A stretch of 64,000 nt of DNA. Origin: Ricinus communis. Lineage: Eukaryota > Streptophyta > Magnoliopsida > Malpighiales > Euphorbiaceae. The position numbers were made by a program, and so were the translations under genes. Location of the stretch: positions 5,630,001-5,694,000 of the forward strand of contig NC_063259.1 in assembly GCF_019578655.1 (NCBI RefSeq), written 5' to 3'. The notes beneath the pieces were generated by a model. The model worked only from the letters and a program-made list of their open reading frames with translations, was not told where the DNA came from and ran no database searches. Of the stretch, positions 9,982-20,935 are shown one piece after another (positions within the stretch are counted from its first letter, which is position 1; each line of letters begins with the position of its first letter).

Positions 9982-12292
9982 TGTAACGCCTGCATTTTCT
10001 CATCATCCATGTTATGTACATTTACATTTAATCATTGGGCATATGATGGTATATCAATGATATTTTTATTTTATGAGAACATATATATATTAATTATAAG
10101 TAGAGAATAAGAAGCATGATATTAGATTATTAATTTAGATAAGTTGATTAAGTACTTGGGTTATGTGTATTAAGCCTTAAGACTTAATTGAACCAATAGT
10201 TGAAGGTTGGGTAAATAGATTGGACTTAAAAGATACAATTAAAAGTTAGTACCTGTATATGGTTAGTAAGAATTAATTTAGGGTGATAAAAATAGTTTAG
10301 TAGGTGGTGGCATTAAGAGAGGAATATTGGAAATTGGAACCATGAGCAAGCTCATTTTACCTCTTCATTTCTCTAAACTTCGTACATGGCCAAAAACAAA
10401 AAATTTGGAATAAGAGAGAGGAGTGGAATACCTAGAAAAACTTAAGATTGAGATAGGATTTTGCTAACTATTGAAGGAGCCAAGCTAAAGCTAAAGGATT
10501 TAAGCATATTAGCAACCCAAAAGCTGAAATTGGTAAGTTGTTACTTGAGTGTTATTAATTTGTCATTAGGGTTCTTGATTACAAATTGGAAAAACTTCAT
10601 TTGATGCTCTCATTGATTAATTAAAGGTCTGATTATCATGAATTAGTAGAGTATTGAATGATTGCATAAAGATTAAGCTTGATTTAAGTTTAAGTATGTT
10701 AAGATAGAAAACTGTCAAAATTCCAGCAACCTTGATGTTCTGTATTTTAGGCATAACATGGGTTATATAAGTCCAAATTAAGCTTAATTGGTGTCTATGG
10801 AAATTTTAAAGAGTCCTCTATAGCTTTGTAGTTTTGTGATTTTGCTATTTTTGCCGTTTTGGTTGCTTAAATTGAGCAAACAGATTGCTGCTCGGGTACA
10901 ACTAGCTGTATGACCCTTGCTCAGTAATTTGAAAATAATTAAATCTATAGAAGTCGGAATTGAGTAATTCTTCTTGGAGATAAAACTAGACGCATAAATG
11001 AATATTTCTATTTAATATGAGATTTTTGTATTAAGCCAATTTTTCCCAGCAATAAATATACCTTGGTACTAAATTCTGTCTAGAAAACAGAAATGTTGGA
11101 GATTAGTTTTATGCAATTTATTGATGTTAGTTTGAGTTAAATTGGTATTTAACTAGATGGGAAATGTTTATAGGATATTAAAACAGTAATTGAGAGTCTT
11201 AGAGGAAGAGTTAGACCTATGAATTAGAGAAGGGATGATCTTGTAATGCATTAGAACTCGCATTTACATGAATATTTGTAATATGCATGAAATGTGAATT
11301 GATGAATGTGTTGACAGTACTCAAAGGCCTGGAAAGGAAGTTGTGGAGAAAGGAGGTTCTTATATGCTAAAGGAATAAGTATATTTTGAGTAAGTAAATA
11401 GTTAATATTTGCTATGTTCATATATTTAATCAAATGTTCCGCAAATGGTTGCGTTTGCTTAATATTGTTTATGTTTGAATGACTGAGATGGAAATGATTG
11501 GTGTTGAGTGGAACAATTGTTATTGCTGAAATATGATATAAGTGAAATGATTGAATTGTGATGTTAAGTGCATATGTGCATGTGAATGGTGGATTCCCCT
11601 GTGAAAAAATATATATATATATAAAGCCTTGGGAGGCTAAAGCCTAGAGAGGCTATAAAAGTGTATAATGTGAGATGAGGCGGAGCAGCTTACGTGTGTG
11701 ATATGTGAGGATGAGGCGGAGCAGCACATTAAAGGGGATCCACAAGCCGTGAGAACTAACCATAATTGTTGAATTGTATTTCTTCTATGATGGTTGTAAT
11801 GAATTGAGTAGAATGGTATGACTTTATACCTAAACTATGAATATCAATGAAAGTTATGTGATTGGGTGGAAATTGTATTAAGTGTATGTGATATAGATTA
11901 TGTTGATTATTTATTTACTGAGCTGGAGGCTCACCCCTTTCCAAAATTTTTCTTTTCAGGTTTGTAAATAGTAGTGCATCCGTTGGTTGTATGTGAAGTC
12001 TAGCTTTTAGCAGTTCTGTCAAGTTGGGCCAGTTTTGTGAAGTCTCCTCCTGATGCATTTTTGTATGCAGTTATGTGATATATATGGAAGTATGCCTTAT
12101 AAGGCATAAGAAGATGTTTGTAATACTTGTTAAATGATGTTTAAGTATAATCATATGTTTATATGTTAATAACCTTGTGTCTGGATTCTTAACAACCTAC
12201 ATATTGACCTATCTACCTGTAGTATATATTCTACGACGCTTGTATGCTTCCTGGCTAATGTTTATTGGTTAGCATGTGATGGGGGTGTTACA
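9982..12292 (+). mobile_element. 5' LTR of element 3
   Basis: 2,311 bp, from TGTAACGCCTGC to GGGGGTGTTACA. It holds an (AT) run at about 11608-11622, a TATA-like box at 11653-11661 and two copies of GATGAGGCGGAGCAGC near 11675 and 11711. No protein is encoded; the 60-residue frame at 11251-11433 looks like chance. Confidence 0.95.
11653..11661 (+). promoter_or_regulatory. Candidate TATA box of the 5' LTR
   Basis: CTATAAAAG lies about 630 bp before the LTR end, followed by GTGTATAATG. The same box is at about 19143-19151 in the 3' LTR. It suits an LTR core promoter, but no transcription start can be seen from sequence. Confidence 0.35.
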
Positions 12293-12298
12293 TTTTAG

Positions 12299-12310
12299 TG
12301 GTATCAGAGC
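12299..12310 (+). other. Primer binding site (initiator Met tRNA), element 3
   Basis: TGGTATCAGAGC lies 6 nt after the 5' LTR end. It is the standard plant iMet-tRNA 3'-end complement that primes minus-strand synthesis. Confidence 0.95.
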
Positions 12311-12410
12311 AGGGATTAGATTCATTGGGAGTAGATTCATGTTGCACATCATTAAGCATATGATATATGTTCTTTGAACTTGACTGAATATTTGCATTTC
12401 ATATATATAG

Positions 12411-12920
12411 ATGGAGAGACAAAGAGAACACGCAACTGGCCCAGATAAGTCATTAGAGTCTGTGCATGGTCATGAAAATGCATCTGAACATGATCAACAT
12501 GATGAGCATGAGTTACATTCTGAAAATGCTGCACAATCGAATGTACAAAATGTTATGGAACAGTTTATGGATTTTCTGATGCAACGGGCAGCTCAACAAC
12601 AAGCACCGGCGCCTCAGACTCAACAACAAAAGGCTGTGATAGATAAGAATTATGAAAGAGTTAGGAAACAAGGTGCTAATGTTTTTCAAGGTACTATTGA
12701 TCCTGCTGAGGCTGAGGAATGGTTACAAAATACAGAAAGGGTGTTGGATAGATTTAATTGCACATCCGAACAAAGGCTTCTATATATAGTATCTTTAATA
12801 GAAAAAGATGCACTTGATTGGTGGGAAACAGTTTTAAGAAGCAAAGATCGACCAATCACTTTGACTTGGAATGATTTCTTGAGAGAATTTACTTTGAGAA
12901 GTATACTCCGAAATTTATAG
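12411..12920 (+). pseudogene. Gag polyprotein, N-terminal half, element 3
   Basis: The 169-residue frame starts at the first ATG after the PBS (about 100 bp downstream), a usual leader length. The N-terminus is Glu/His/Gln-rich (HGHENASEHDQHDEHE) with a Gln/Ala/Pro stretch at about 60-75. The gag core follows: GANVFQGTIDPAEAEEWLQ, RLLYIVSLIEKDALDWWETV and WNDFLREF. A frameshift near 12890 turns the next conserved segment (EKYTPKF-like) into another frame and a stop. Gag forms the virus-like particle that packages element RNA. This copy is truncated relative to family members. Confidence 0.88.
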
Positions 12921-13500
12921 AGACAGAAGAAGCTTGAATTTCTTGATTTGAAACAGAATGATATGTCGATTGCGAGTACGAAGTTCAATTTGTGAGATTA
13001 TGTAAGTATGCACCGGAAGAAATAGCCACCGAAGAACTGAAAGGAAGAAATTTGAGATGGGTTTGAGGCTTGACATTCGTGAGAAAATGGCGTTGAAACC
13101 TCATAATTACAATGCCTCAATTGAAGCCGCTTTGAGAGTCAAGAAACATCATTTGAAAGGAATACTATGGAAGCTAAAAGAAGAAGATCATTGGTGCTTA
13201 TAGTAATCCTCCAAGACATATTAGTATTTCTTCGTTTAGAGGCTCTAATTCACAGTCAAGTAGTTATCGTGGACGAGGGTTTGGTGGTCAGTCTAGTAGA
13301 TCCTCCACAGTACCTTATAGTAGAGGTGGATACAATTCATCCAGGACTTGAGGGAGGACAAGTTTCAGCCGATGGGGTTTGCTCCTGTTTGTCCCACGTG
13401 CAACAGGAGACATCTTGGAGAATGTTGGGGACCTAGACCGGTAGTATGTTTTACTTGTAGTAGGCCGGACATTATTCTAGAGATTGTCCTATGAGAAGAA
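12921..13500 (+). pseudogene. Gag C-terminal half with frameshifted zinc knuckle, element 3
   Basis: Shifted remnants of gag are readable (LEFLDLKQNDMSI near 12935; LRLDIREKMALKPHNYN near 13070). At 13374-13496 comes VCPTCNRRHLGECWG, then CFTCSRP, after which the expected G-H-Y...C of the CCHC knuckle appears only in the next frame. One base appears missing at about 13467. The knuckle binds the element's RNA during packaging. The 89-residue frame at 13167-13436 is partly the wrong frame and is not a separate gene. Confidence 0.75.
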
Positions 13501-13639
13501 ATAATGTTTGGAGAATCTTATACAATGGGTCGGAGTAGTGTTGGTGAAAATATTCCGGTTGGTTCGTGCAGAGGCGAGAGGAAGAGGTGGCGGAGGAGGT
13601 TTAACTATTTCAGCAACACCATCGGAACAAATTGGTCAA

Positions 13640-13875
13640 CCACAAGCATAAGCTAGAGTATTTGCTACTACTAGAAATGAAGCATTTGTAGCACCTGAAA
13701 TTATTCTTGGTATACTTTCTATTCATGATTCCGATGCACATGTTCTTATTGATCCTGGATCCACATGTTCATTCATATCATATGATTTTGCATCGCATGT
13801 TCATGCTAATATAGAGGCATTAGGTTATGATATATATGTATCTATGCTTCACGGGGGTATTATCACGGTAAATCG
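13640..13875 (+). pseudogene. Aspartic protease, active-site part, element 3
   Basis: ARVFATTRNEA and APEIILGILSIHDSDAHVLIDPGSTCSFIS are readable. The active site is LIDPGST (bases about 13745-13765), a D-P-G-S/T variant that I recall from plant chromovirus proteases. Sequence then slips frame near 13850-13870, and the protease end continues in the next feature ([10 protein letters not shown]). It cleaves the gag-pol polyprotein. Confidence 0.7.
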
Positions 13876-14823
13876 ATGGTGAGATCATGTCCTGTAGTAG
13901 TAGATAGTGTCAAACTACATGCAGATTTGGTTGTTATTAATCTTAGAGAGTTTGATGTTATTTTGGGGATGGATTGGTTGTCAAGAAATCATGCTATTGT
14001 TGATTGTAAAACAAAGGAAGTGGCTATGGAAATACAAGGAGAAATGAAAATAGTAATGGTGGGTGAAAGGAAGACAATTCCTCATTGTTTGATTTTAGCA
14101 GTGACTGCGTGTCAGTTAATTAAAAATGGATGTGAAGCATATCTAATTAGTTTTATAGATACTACTAAGGTCAGTCCAGGGGTATTAGACATTCCAATGG
14201 TTAGAGAATTTCCTAACATATTCTTAGATGATTTGCCTGGTTTGCCACCAAATCGAGAGGTTGATTTTGAGATTGACATCATCCCTGGTACGACACCTAT
14301 TTCCATTGCACCATACAGAATGGCTCCATTAGAATTGAAAGAATTAAAGAAGCAATTAGAAGAGTTACTTGATAAAGGTTTCATCAGGCCAAGTACTTCA
14401 CCTTGGGGAGCACCAGTTCTATTTGTGAAGAAAAAGGATGGTAGTATGCGATTATGTATTGATTATAGGCAATTGAATAGGATTACAGTGAAGAATAAAT
14501 ATCCATTGCCGAGAATTGATGATTTGCTTGATCAGTTAAAAGGTGCAACTGTGTTCTCTAAAATTGATTTAAGATCAGGTTATTGGCAACTCCGGGTTGA
14601 AGAGAAATCTATTGCCAAGACAGCATTCAGAACAAGGTATGGGCACTATGAATTTATTGTGATGCCATTTGGATTAACAAATGCTCCTGCTGTTTTTATG
14701 TCACTGATGAACAAGACTTTCCAGCCATATTTAGATCACTTTGTTATTGTGTTCATTGATGATATTCTGATTTACTCTAGAAGCCTAGAAGAGCATGAAC
14801 AACACTTGAGAATTGTTTTATAG
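13876..14823 (+). pseudogene. Protease end and reverse transcriptase, element 3
   Basis: The 315-residue frame opens with the protease C-terminus ([21 protein letters not shown], about 24-44). RT follows from about residue 150: [40 protein letters not shown], then [10 protein letters not shown] and FIDDILIYS with both catalytic Asp of the YxDD box. The frame ends at TAG (14821-14823) in a position usually occupied by Gln, so a CAG-to-TAG change splits the RT. Coding resumes at once in the same frame. RT copies element RNA into cDNA. Confidence 0.93.
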
Positions 14824-14826
14824 ATT

Positions 14827-15207
14827 TTGAGGGAAAAACAGTTGTATGCAAAATTCAACAAATGCGAGTTTTGGATGGAGGAAATTGCATTCTTAGGGTA
14901 TATTATTTCTAAACATGGAGTGCAACCAGATTCATCAAAGATTAAAGCAATTATTGAATGGGAACCGCCTAGAAATGTTTCTGAAGTTCGAAGTTTTCTT
15001 GGGTTAGCTGGCTATTATAGAAGATTTGTAAAAGATTTTTCAGTTATTGCTAAGCCTCTCACAGCTTTGTTAAAGAAGAATGTGCCATTCCAGTGGACGA
15101 AGTTATGTGATCAAAATTTTCAAGAGTTGAAGAAAAGGCTTACTACTACACCGATACTCGCATTGCCATCTGAAAATGGAGGTTATGTTGTATATCGATG
15201 CTTCTAG
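14827..15207 (+). pseudogene. Reverse transcriptase C-terminal part and connection, element 3
   Basis: It continues the RT in the same frame after the [19 protein letters not shown], then [16 protein letters not shown] and [25 protein letters not shown]. It reaches the RNase H start ([18 protein letters not shown]) and then shifts frame at about 15190, where one base appears missing just before an ASRQGLG-type segment. Confidence 0.9.
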
Positions 15208-15448
15208 GCAAGGACTTGGATGTGTCTTAATGCGGCATGGGAAGATTATAGCTTATGCTTCAAGACAATTCGCGACCTCATGAGTTGAATTATCCTACAC
15301 ATGATCTTGAATTAGCATTTATTGTACATGCATTGAAGATATGGCGACATTATTTATACGGGGAGACATTTCGGATATTTCACCGATCATAAGAGTTTGA
15401 AATATATCCCTACGCAGAAAGAGTTGAATCCGAGACAACGAAGATGGA
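15208..15448 (+). pseudogene. RNase H remnant, multiple frameshifts, element 3
   Basis: [24 protein letters not shown] is readable from about 15196 in the second frame. A further slip near 15275 exposes a [32 protein letters not shown] segment (written here only as its recognisable wording), and KSLKYI appears near 15395 in yet another frame. RNase H degrades the RNA strand of the hybrid. At least two independent frame changes make it inactive. Confidence 0.75.
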
Positions 15449-15967
15449 TTGAGCTTCCGAAGGATTATGATTGCACTATTGATTATCATCCCCGGAAAGC
15501 AAATGTTGTTCTTCGATGCTTTAAGTAGGAAGTCAGTGGAAAATTTTTCAAGTATGATTTGTTACAATGTAGAATATTTAGTTGCACTTAGAGCTATGGA
15601 TGTGAAGTTTTATGTTTATGACGATGATCTGTTAGCCACATTACAAGTAAAGCCTTTGATTGGAGATAAAATTAAAGATGCACAGTGTGAAGATTCTTAT
15701 TTGCAAAGGATGAAGGGTAGAGTACAAGAAGGAAAGAATACACAATTTGTGTTGAAAGATGATGGTGTGTTATTGAATAGAAATCGTGTATGTGTACCTG
15801 ATGTAGGAAATTTGAGAAAGGAAATCATGCATGAAGCGCACTATGCACCTTATGCAATGCATCCTAGAAGTACCAAAATGTACAAAAATTTGAAGCCTTA
15901 TTATTGGTGGCCGACAATGAAGAAGGATGTGGCAGAATTTGTGAGTAAGTGTTTGACATGTCAGTAA
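15449..15967 (+). pseudogene. RNase H end and integrase zinc domain, element 3
   Basis: [11 protein letters not shown] (about 24-34) ends RNase H. DDGVLLNRNRVCVPD, then HEAHYAPYAMHPRSTKMYKNL and CLTC form the H2C2 zinc domain with all four ligands visible (His-x3-His, Cys-x2-Cys). A stop (TAA) in CLTCQ-stop-VKG is another C-to-T change at a Gln codon. Integrase inserts the element cDNA into chromatin. Confidence 0.88.
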
Positions 15968-16058
15968 GTGAAAGGAGAGCACCAGGCACCTTCAGGTAAA
16001 CTTCATTCTTTATCTATACCTGTGAGTAAGTGTTTGACATGTCAGCAAGTAAAAGGAT
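15941..16058 (+). repeat. Duplicated ~36-bp zinc-domain segment replacing the integrase active site
   Basis: GTGAGTAAGTGTTTGACATG at 15941 recurs at 16022, and about 36 bp match with two substitutions, spaced 81 bp. The second copy stands where the first catalytic Asp stretch (an xMDFVxGLP-type motif) should be: the protein runs HSLSIP, then VSKCLTCQQVKG, then LPRTFNKHDAIWV. So the duplicate replaced, rather than added to, the active-site sequence. Confidence 0.85.
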
Positions 16059-16354
16059 TACCGCGTACATTTAACAAGCATGATGCTATTTGGGTAATTG
16101 TTGATCGACTTACTAAATGTGCTCATTTCTTACCTGTGAAGCAAACAGATTCACTTGATAAACTTGCTGAATTGTATATTTCTGAGATTGTTAGATTGCA
16201 TGGTGTGCCTATATCTATTGTATCAGATAGGGATCCCAGGATTTACTTCGTTTACGGGAGAGTTTGCGAGAAAGCATATGGTACTAAGCTTCATTTGATG
16301 CGACTTTTCATCCTCAAACAGATGGGCAATCAGAAAGAACTATTTAGACATTAG
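15968..16354 (+). pseudogene. Integrase catalytic core, first Asp missing, element 3
   Basis: After the aberrant duplicate, the core reads WVIVDRLTKCAHFLPV and SEIVRLHGVPISIVSDRDPR, giving the second catalytic Asp. The next 40 residues are scrambled by frame changes: KALGTKLH-type wording survives only as YGTKLHL, and a NQKE trace stands where the third acidic residue is expected. Coding at 16355-16530 continues in other frames (LEFKGNWDDYIPQMEFAYNNSFHSS, then YEALYGRKCRSP). Confidence 0.85.
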
Positions 16355-16549
16355 AAGATATGATGAGGGCTTGCACACTTGAGTTCAAGGGTAACTGGGA
16401 TGATTACATACCACAGATGGAATTTGCGTATAACAACAGTTTTCATTCTAGTGTCGGTATGGCTCCTTATGAAGCTTTGTATGGGAGGAAATGTAGAAGT
16501 CCGATGTCTTTGGGATGTTGAAGGTTTAAGAGCGACTTGAAGGTCCGAA

Positions 16550-16912
16550 TTGGTACAAGAAATAGTGGATAAAATAGAGATAGTTAAAAAGAATTTGAAA
16601 GTAGCACAGGACAGACAAAAGAGTTATGCTGATTTGCATCGAAGGGAAATAAAATATATTGTGGGTGATAAAGTTTTCTTACGGGTATCACCATGGAAAG
16701 GAATATTAAGGTTTGGTAAACAAGGGAAATTGAGTCCGAGGTATGTAGGACCTTATGAAATTATTGAAAGAGTTGGACCATTGGCTTATAGGTTAGCATT
16801 ACCTACAGAGTTGTCTTCTATTCATGATGTTTTTCACGTTTCTATGTTAAGGCGATATAGATCAGATTCTAGTCATATCATTCCAGAGCCAGAGATAGAA
16901 ATCACAGAATAG
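16550..16912 (+). pseudogene. Integrase C-terminal region, element 3
   Basis: The 120-residue frame reads [19 protein letters not shown], then [38 protein letters not shown] and [12 protein letters not shown]. This is the SH3-like integrase C-terminal region of Tekay/Del chromoviruses. It ends at TAG (16910-16912), and the frame continues beyond, so the stop is internal to the ancestral protein. Confidence 0.9.
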
Positions 16913-17140
16913 TTGACATATGTGGAAGAGCCGATAGAAATTCTTGATCGAAGGGTTAAGAAATTGAGAAAGAAAGACATTCCTATGGTCAAAATTAAGT
17001 GGAGTCATCATTCACCAAGAGAAGCAACTTGGGAAGTGGAAGAGCATATGAGACAGAAGTATCCGCATCTATTCCATTGCAATGTTGGTGAGTTGTTAAA
17101 ATTTTGGGGACGAAATTTCTTAAGGAAGGGAGAGTTGTAA
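16913..17140 (+). pseudogene. Chromodomain-like tail of pol, element 3
   Basis: PIEILDRRVKKLRKKDIPMVKIKWSHHSPREATWEVEEHMRQKYPHLF is the conserved chromodomain-like tail. It binds modified histone tails in chromoviruses and may steer insertion to heterochromatin. The frame runs through the PPT into the first bases of the 3' LTR. Confidence 0.9.
17122..17134 (+). other. Polypurine tract of element 3
   Basis: AAGGAAGGGAGAG, one base before the 3' LTR start TGTAACGCC. It primes plus-strand synthesis. Confidence 0.9.
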
Positions 17141-19782
17141 CGCCTGCATTTTCTCATCATCCATGTTATGTGCATTTATATTTAATCATTGGGCATATGA
17201 TGGTATATCAATGATATTTTTATTTTATGAGAACATATATATATTAATTATAAGTAGAGAATAAGAAGCATGATATTAGATTATTAATTTAGATAAGTTG
17301 ATTAAGTACTTGGGTTATGTGTATTAAGCCTTAAGACTTAATTGAACCAATAGTTGAAGGTTGGGTAAATAGATTGGACTTAAAAGATACAATTAAAAGT
17401 TAGTACCTATATATGGTTAGTAAGAATTAATTTAGGGTGATAAAAATAGTTTAGTAGGTGGTGGCATTAAAAGAGGAATATTGGAAATTGGAACCATGAG
17501 CAAGCTCATTTTACCTCTTCATTTCTCTAACCTTCGTACATGGCCAAAAATAAAAAATTTGGAATAAGAGAGAGGAGTGGAATACCTAGAAAAACTTAAG
17601 ATTAAGATAGGATTTTGCTAACTATTAAAGGAGCCAAGCTAAAGCTAAAGGATTTAAGCATATTAGCAACCCAAAAGCTGAAATTGGTAAGTTGTTACTT
17701 GAGTGTTATTAATTTGTCATTAGGGTTCTTGATTACAAATTGGAAAAACTTCATTTGATGCTCTCATTGATTAATTAAAGGTCTGATTATCATGAATTAG
17801 TAGAGTATTGAATGATTGCATAAAGATTAAGCTTGATTTAAGTTTAAGTATGTTAAGATAGAAAACTGTCAAAATTCCAGCAACCTTGATGTTCTGTATT
17901 TTAGGCATAACATGGGTTATATAAGTCCAAATTAAGCTTAATTGGTGTCTATGGAAATTTTAAAGAGTCCTCTATAACTTTGTAGTTTTGTGATTTTGCT
18001 ATTTTTGCCGTTTTGGTTGCTTAAATTGAGCAAACAGATTGCTGCTCGGGTACAACTAGCTGTATGACCCTTGCTGAGTAATTTGAAAATAATTAAATCT
18101 ATAGAAGTCGGAATTGAGTAATTCTTCTTGGAGATGAAACTAGACGCATAAATGAATATTTCTATTTAATATGAGATTTTTGTATTAAGCCAATTTTTCC
18201 CAGCAATAAATATACCTTGGTACTAAATTCTGTCTAGAAAACAGAAATGTTGGAGATTAGTTTTATACAATTTATTGATGTTAGTTTGAGTTAAATTGGT
18301 ATTTAACTAGATGGGAAATGTTTATAGGATATTAAAACAGTAATTGAGAGTCTTAGAGGAAGAGTTAGACCTATGAATTAGAGAAGGGATGATCTTGTAA
18401 TGCATTAGAACTCGCATTTACATGAATATTTGTAATATGCATGAAATGTGAATTGATGAATGTGTTGACAGGTACTCAAAGGCCTGGAAAGGAAGTTGTG
18501 GAGAAAGGAGGTTCTTATATGCTAAAGGAATAAGTATATTTTGAGTAAGTAAATAGTTAATATTTGCTATGTTCAAACAGAAATGTTGGAGATTAGTTTT
18601 ATGCAATTTATTGATGTTAGTTTGAGTTAAATTGGTATTTAACTAGATGGGAAATGTTTATAGGATATTAAAACAGTAATTGAGAGTCTTAGAGGAAGAG
18701 TTAGACCTATGAATTAGAGAAGGGATGATCTTGTAATGCATTAGAACTCGCATTTACATGAATATTTGTAATATGCATGAAATGTGAATTGATGAATGTG
18801 TTGACAGTACTCAAAGGCCCCGGAAAGGAAGTTGTGGAGAAAGGAGGTTCTTATATGCTAAAGGAATAAGTATATTTTGAGTAAGTAAATAGTTAATATT
18901 TGCTATGTTCATATATTTAATCAAATGTTCGCAAATGGTTGCGTTTGCTTAATATTGTTTATGTTTGAATGACTGAGATGGAAATGATTGGTGTTGAGTG
19001 GAACAATTGTTATTGCTGAAATATGATATAAGTGAAATGATTGAATTGTGATGTTAAGTGCATATGTGCATGTGAATGGTGGATTCCCCGTGAAAAAAAA
19101 TATATATATATATAAAGCCTTGGGAGGCTAAAGCCTAGAGAGGCTATAAAAGTGTATAATGTGAGATGAGGCGGAGCGGCTTACGTGTGTGATATGTGAG
19201 GATGAGGCGGAGCGGCACATTAAAGGGAATCCACAAGCCGTGAGAACTAACCATAATTGTTGAATTGTATTTCTTCTATGATGGTTGTAATGAATTGAGT
19301 AGAATGGTATGAATTTATACCTAAACTATGAATATCATGGAAAGTTATGTGATTGGGTGGAAATTGTATTAAGTGTATGTGATATAGATTATGTTGATTA
19401 TTTATTTACCGAAATGGAGGCTCACCCTCTCCAACATTTTTCTTTTCAGGTTTGTAAATAGTAGTGCATCCGTTGGTTGTATGTGAAGTCTTGCTTTTAG
19501 CGATTCACATCAAGTTGGGCCAGTTTTGTGAAGTCTCCTCCGATGCATTTTTGTATGCAGTTATGTGATATATATGGAAGTATGCCTTATAAGGCATAAA
19601 AAGATGTTTGTAATACTTGTTAAATGATGTTTATGTATATTCATATGTTTATATGTTAATAACCTTGTGTCTGGATTCTTAACAACCTACATATTGACCT
19701 ATCTACCTGTAGTATATATTCTACGACGCTTGTATGCTTCCTGGCTAATGTTTATTGGTTAGCATGTGATGGGGGTGTTACA
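17136..19782 (+). mobile_element. 3' LTR of element 3, with internal tandem duplication
   Basis: 2,647 bp, from TGTAACGCCTGC to GGGGGTGTTACA. It is collinear with the 5' LTR except for one extra 336-bp copy, which equals the whole length difference (2647 minus 2311). Confidence 0.95.
18241..18912 (+). repeat. 336-bp tandem duplication in the 3' LTR
   Basis: The sequence starting ACAGAAATGTTGGAG at 18241 restarts at 18577. The two copies are almost identical, and the 5' LTR has only one. The junction is at CTATGTTC/AAACAGAAATG; a short A run may be the point of microhomology. Confidence 0.93.
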
Positions 19783-19787
19783 ATAAA
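19783..19787. repeat. Target site duplication ATAAA (right copy)
   Basis: Second copy of the duplication around element 3; see 9977-9981. Confidence 0.95.
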
Positions 19788-20175
19788 TCCTTTCATGATT
19801 TCAAATTCCTAGAAATTAAAAGCATGAAGAAGTTGAATTAAAAGCCTTATTAATAACCGCAGTCTGACCATCGGTTTGTGGATGACAAGTAGAAGAAAAC
19901 AACAATTTAGTCCATAATTTAGCTCATAACACACGCCAAAAAGGATTTAGAAACCTCACATCCCTATCACTAACTATAGTCTTGGGTAATCCATGCAATC
20001 GCACAACTTCCCTGAGGAACAAGTCTACAATATGTGTAGCATTATCAGTCTTATGACATGGTATAAAATATGCCATCTTACTAAACTTATCCACCACAAC
20101 AAAAATACTATCCTTGCCCTTCCTAGTTCTAGGCAATACAGTAATAAAATCCATAGAAATATCTACCCAAGGCAT
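19788..20175 (-). pseudogene. Integrase catalytic core, element 2 (right of the nested insert)
   Basis: The longest frame (19924-20175) reads [39 protein letters not shown] and [27 protein letters not shown], giving the first and second catalytic Asp. Downstream on the minus strand, 19788-19923 has CHPQTDGQTAV-type wording in another frame, then the break caused by element 3. The remainder of the gene is at 9505-9981. Confidence 0.88.
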
Positions 20176-20560
20176 ACTAGGAATAGGTAAAAGTGTATAT
20201 AATCAATGTGGTTGCAAATTAGATTTTTCCTTTAAACATGCAAGGCATTTCTCACATACTTTCCTCACATCATGCTTCATACATGGCCACATAGAATTTT
20301 ATAGGTCTTATTCATACCAAAATGCCCCATCAAACTGCCCCCGTGTGCCTCTCTTACTAATATCATGCGTAAAGAACAACTAGGAACACACAAGCGATTT
20401 CTTTTGAAAAGAAATCCCTCACAGACATAAAAATCTTCATAGGCAGCTCCTTTAGCACAGGAAGTAAATATATCACTAAAATCATTATCTTAATCATACA
20501 ACTCCTTAACAAACTTAAAACCAACAAAGTAGAATTAAGATTACTAAGTAAAGTGTACCT
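20176..20560 (-). pseudogene. Integrase zinc domain and linker remnant, element 2
   Basis: Broken frames carry CLKGKSNLQPH-like sequence near 20200-20240 and NRLCVPSCSLR-like sequence near 20380, matching the region between RNase H and the integrase core in element 1. Several stops and at least one frame change are present. The zinc ligands cannot all be placed. Confidence 0.55.
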
Positions 20561-20935
20561 TCATGATAGTGCATCAACTACCACATTTTCTTTACCCTTC
20601 TTATACTTACCCACGTATGGAAAAGTTTCTATGAACTTTACCCATTTAGCATGCCTATGGTTCAACTTATCTTGCCTCTTGAGATACTTCAAACTCCCAT
20701 GGTCTATATGGATGACAAACTCCTTCGACCAAAGGTAGTGTTGCCATGTTTGAAGTGCTCGAACTAAAGAGTAAAACTCCTTATCATATGTTGGGTAATT
20801 TAAGGCTGCCCCATTTAGCTTTTCACTAAAATAACAAATTGGCCTTTGCTCTTGCATCAAAACAACCCCAATTCCTACTCCACTAGTATCACATTCAATT
20901 TCAAGAGTTTTATCAAAATCGAGTAAAGATAACAA
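20561..20935 (-). pseudogene. RNase H domain, element 2
   Basis: The 124-residue frame shows [32 protein letters not shown], then [35 protein letters not shown] and VVVDALS. The acidic RNase H residues (Asp of ECDTS, Glu of DKEFY, Asp of HIDH, Asp of VDALS) can all be seen. It is the best preserved domain of this element and a useful reference for the deletion in element 1. Confidence 0.9.

Larger units (their letters stand above)
9982..19782 (+). mobile_element. Full-length Tekay/Del-like Ty3/gypsy chromovirus (element 3), nested in element 2
   Basis: It has TG...CA LTRs (9982-12292 and 17136-19782), a PBS to initiator Met tRNA, gag, zinc knuckle, protease, RT, RNase H, integrase, a chromodomain-like tail, a PPT and a 5-bp duplication. 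The total is 9,801 bp. RT wording ([19 protein letters not shown]), the tail EATWEVEEHMRQKYPHLF and the FWGRNFLRKGEL stretch running into the PPT are typical of Tekay/Del. LTRs differ by roughly 30 substitutions by eye plus one 336-bp duplication. The insertion is thus younger than its host element, yet its genes already carry many stops and frameshifts. Confidence 0.95.

Noticed and set aside
11251..11433. 60-residue minus-strand frame, also seen at 18418-18606
   Set aside because: It is present twice only because the LTR is repeated; antisense to the LTR and without known motifs.
13167..13436. Separate 89-residue gene in element 3
   Set aside because: It is gag sequence read partly in the wrong frame; the zinc-knuckle cysteines appear only in the neighbouring frame.
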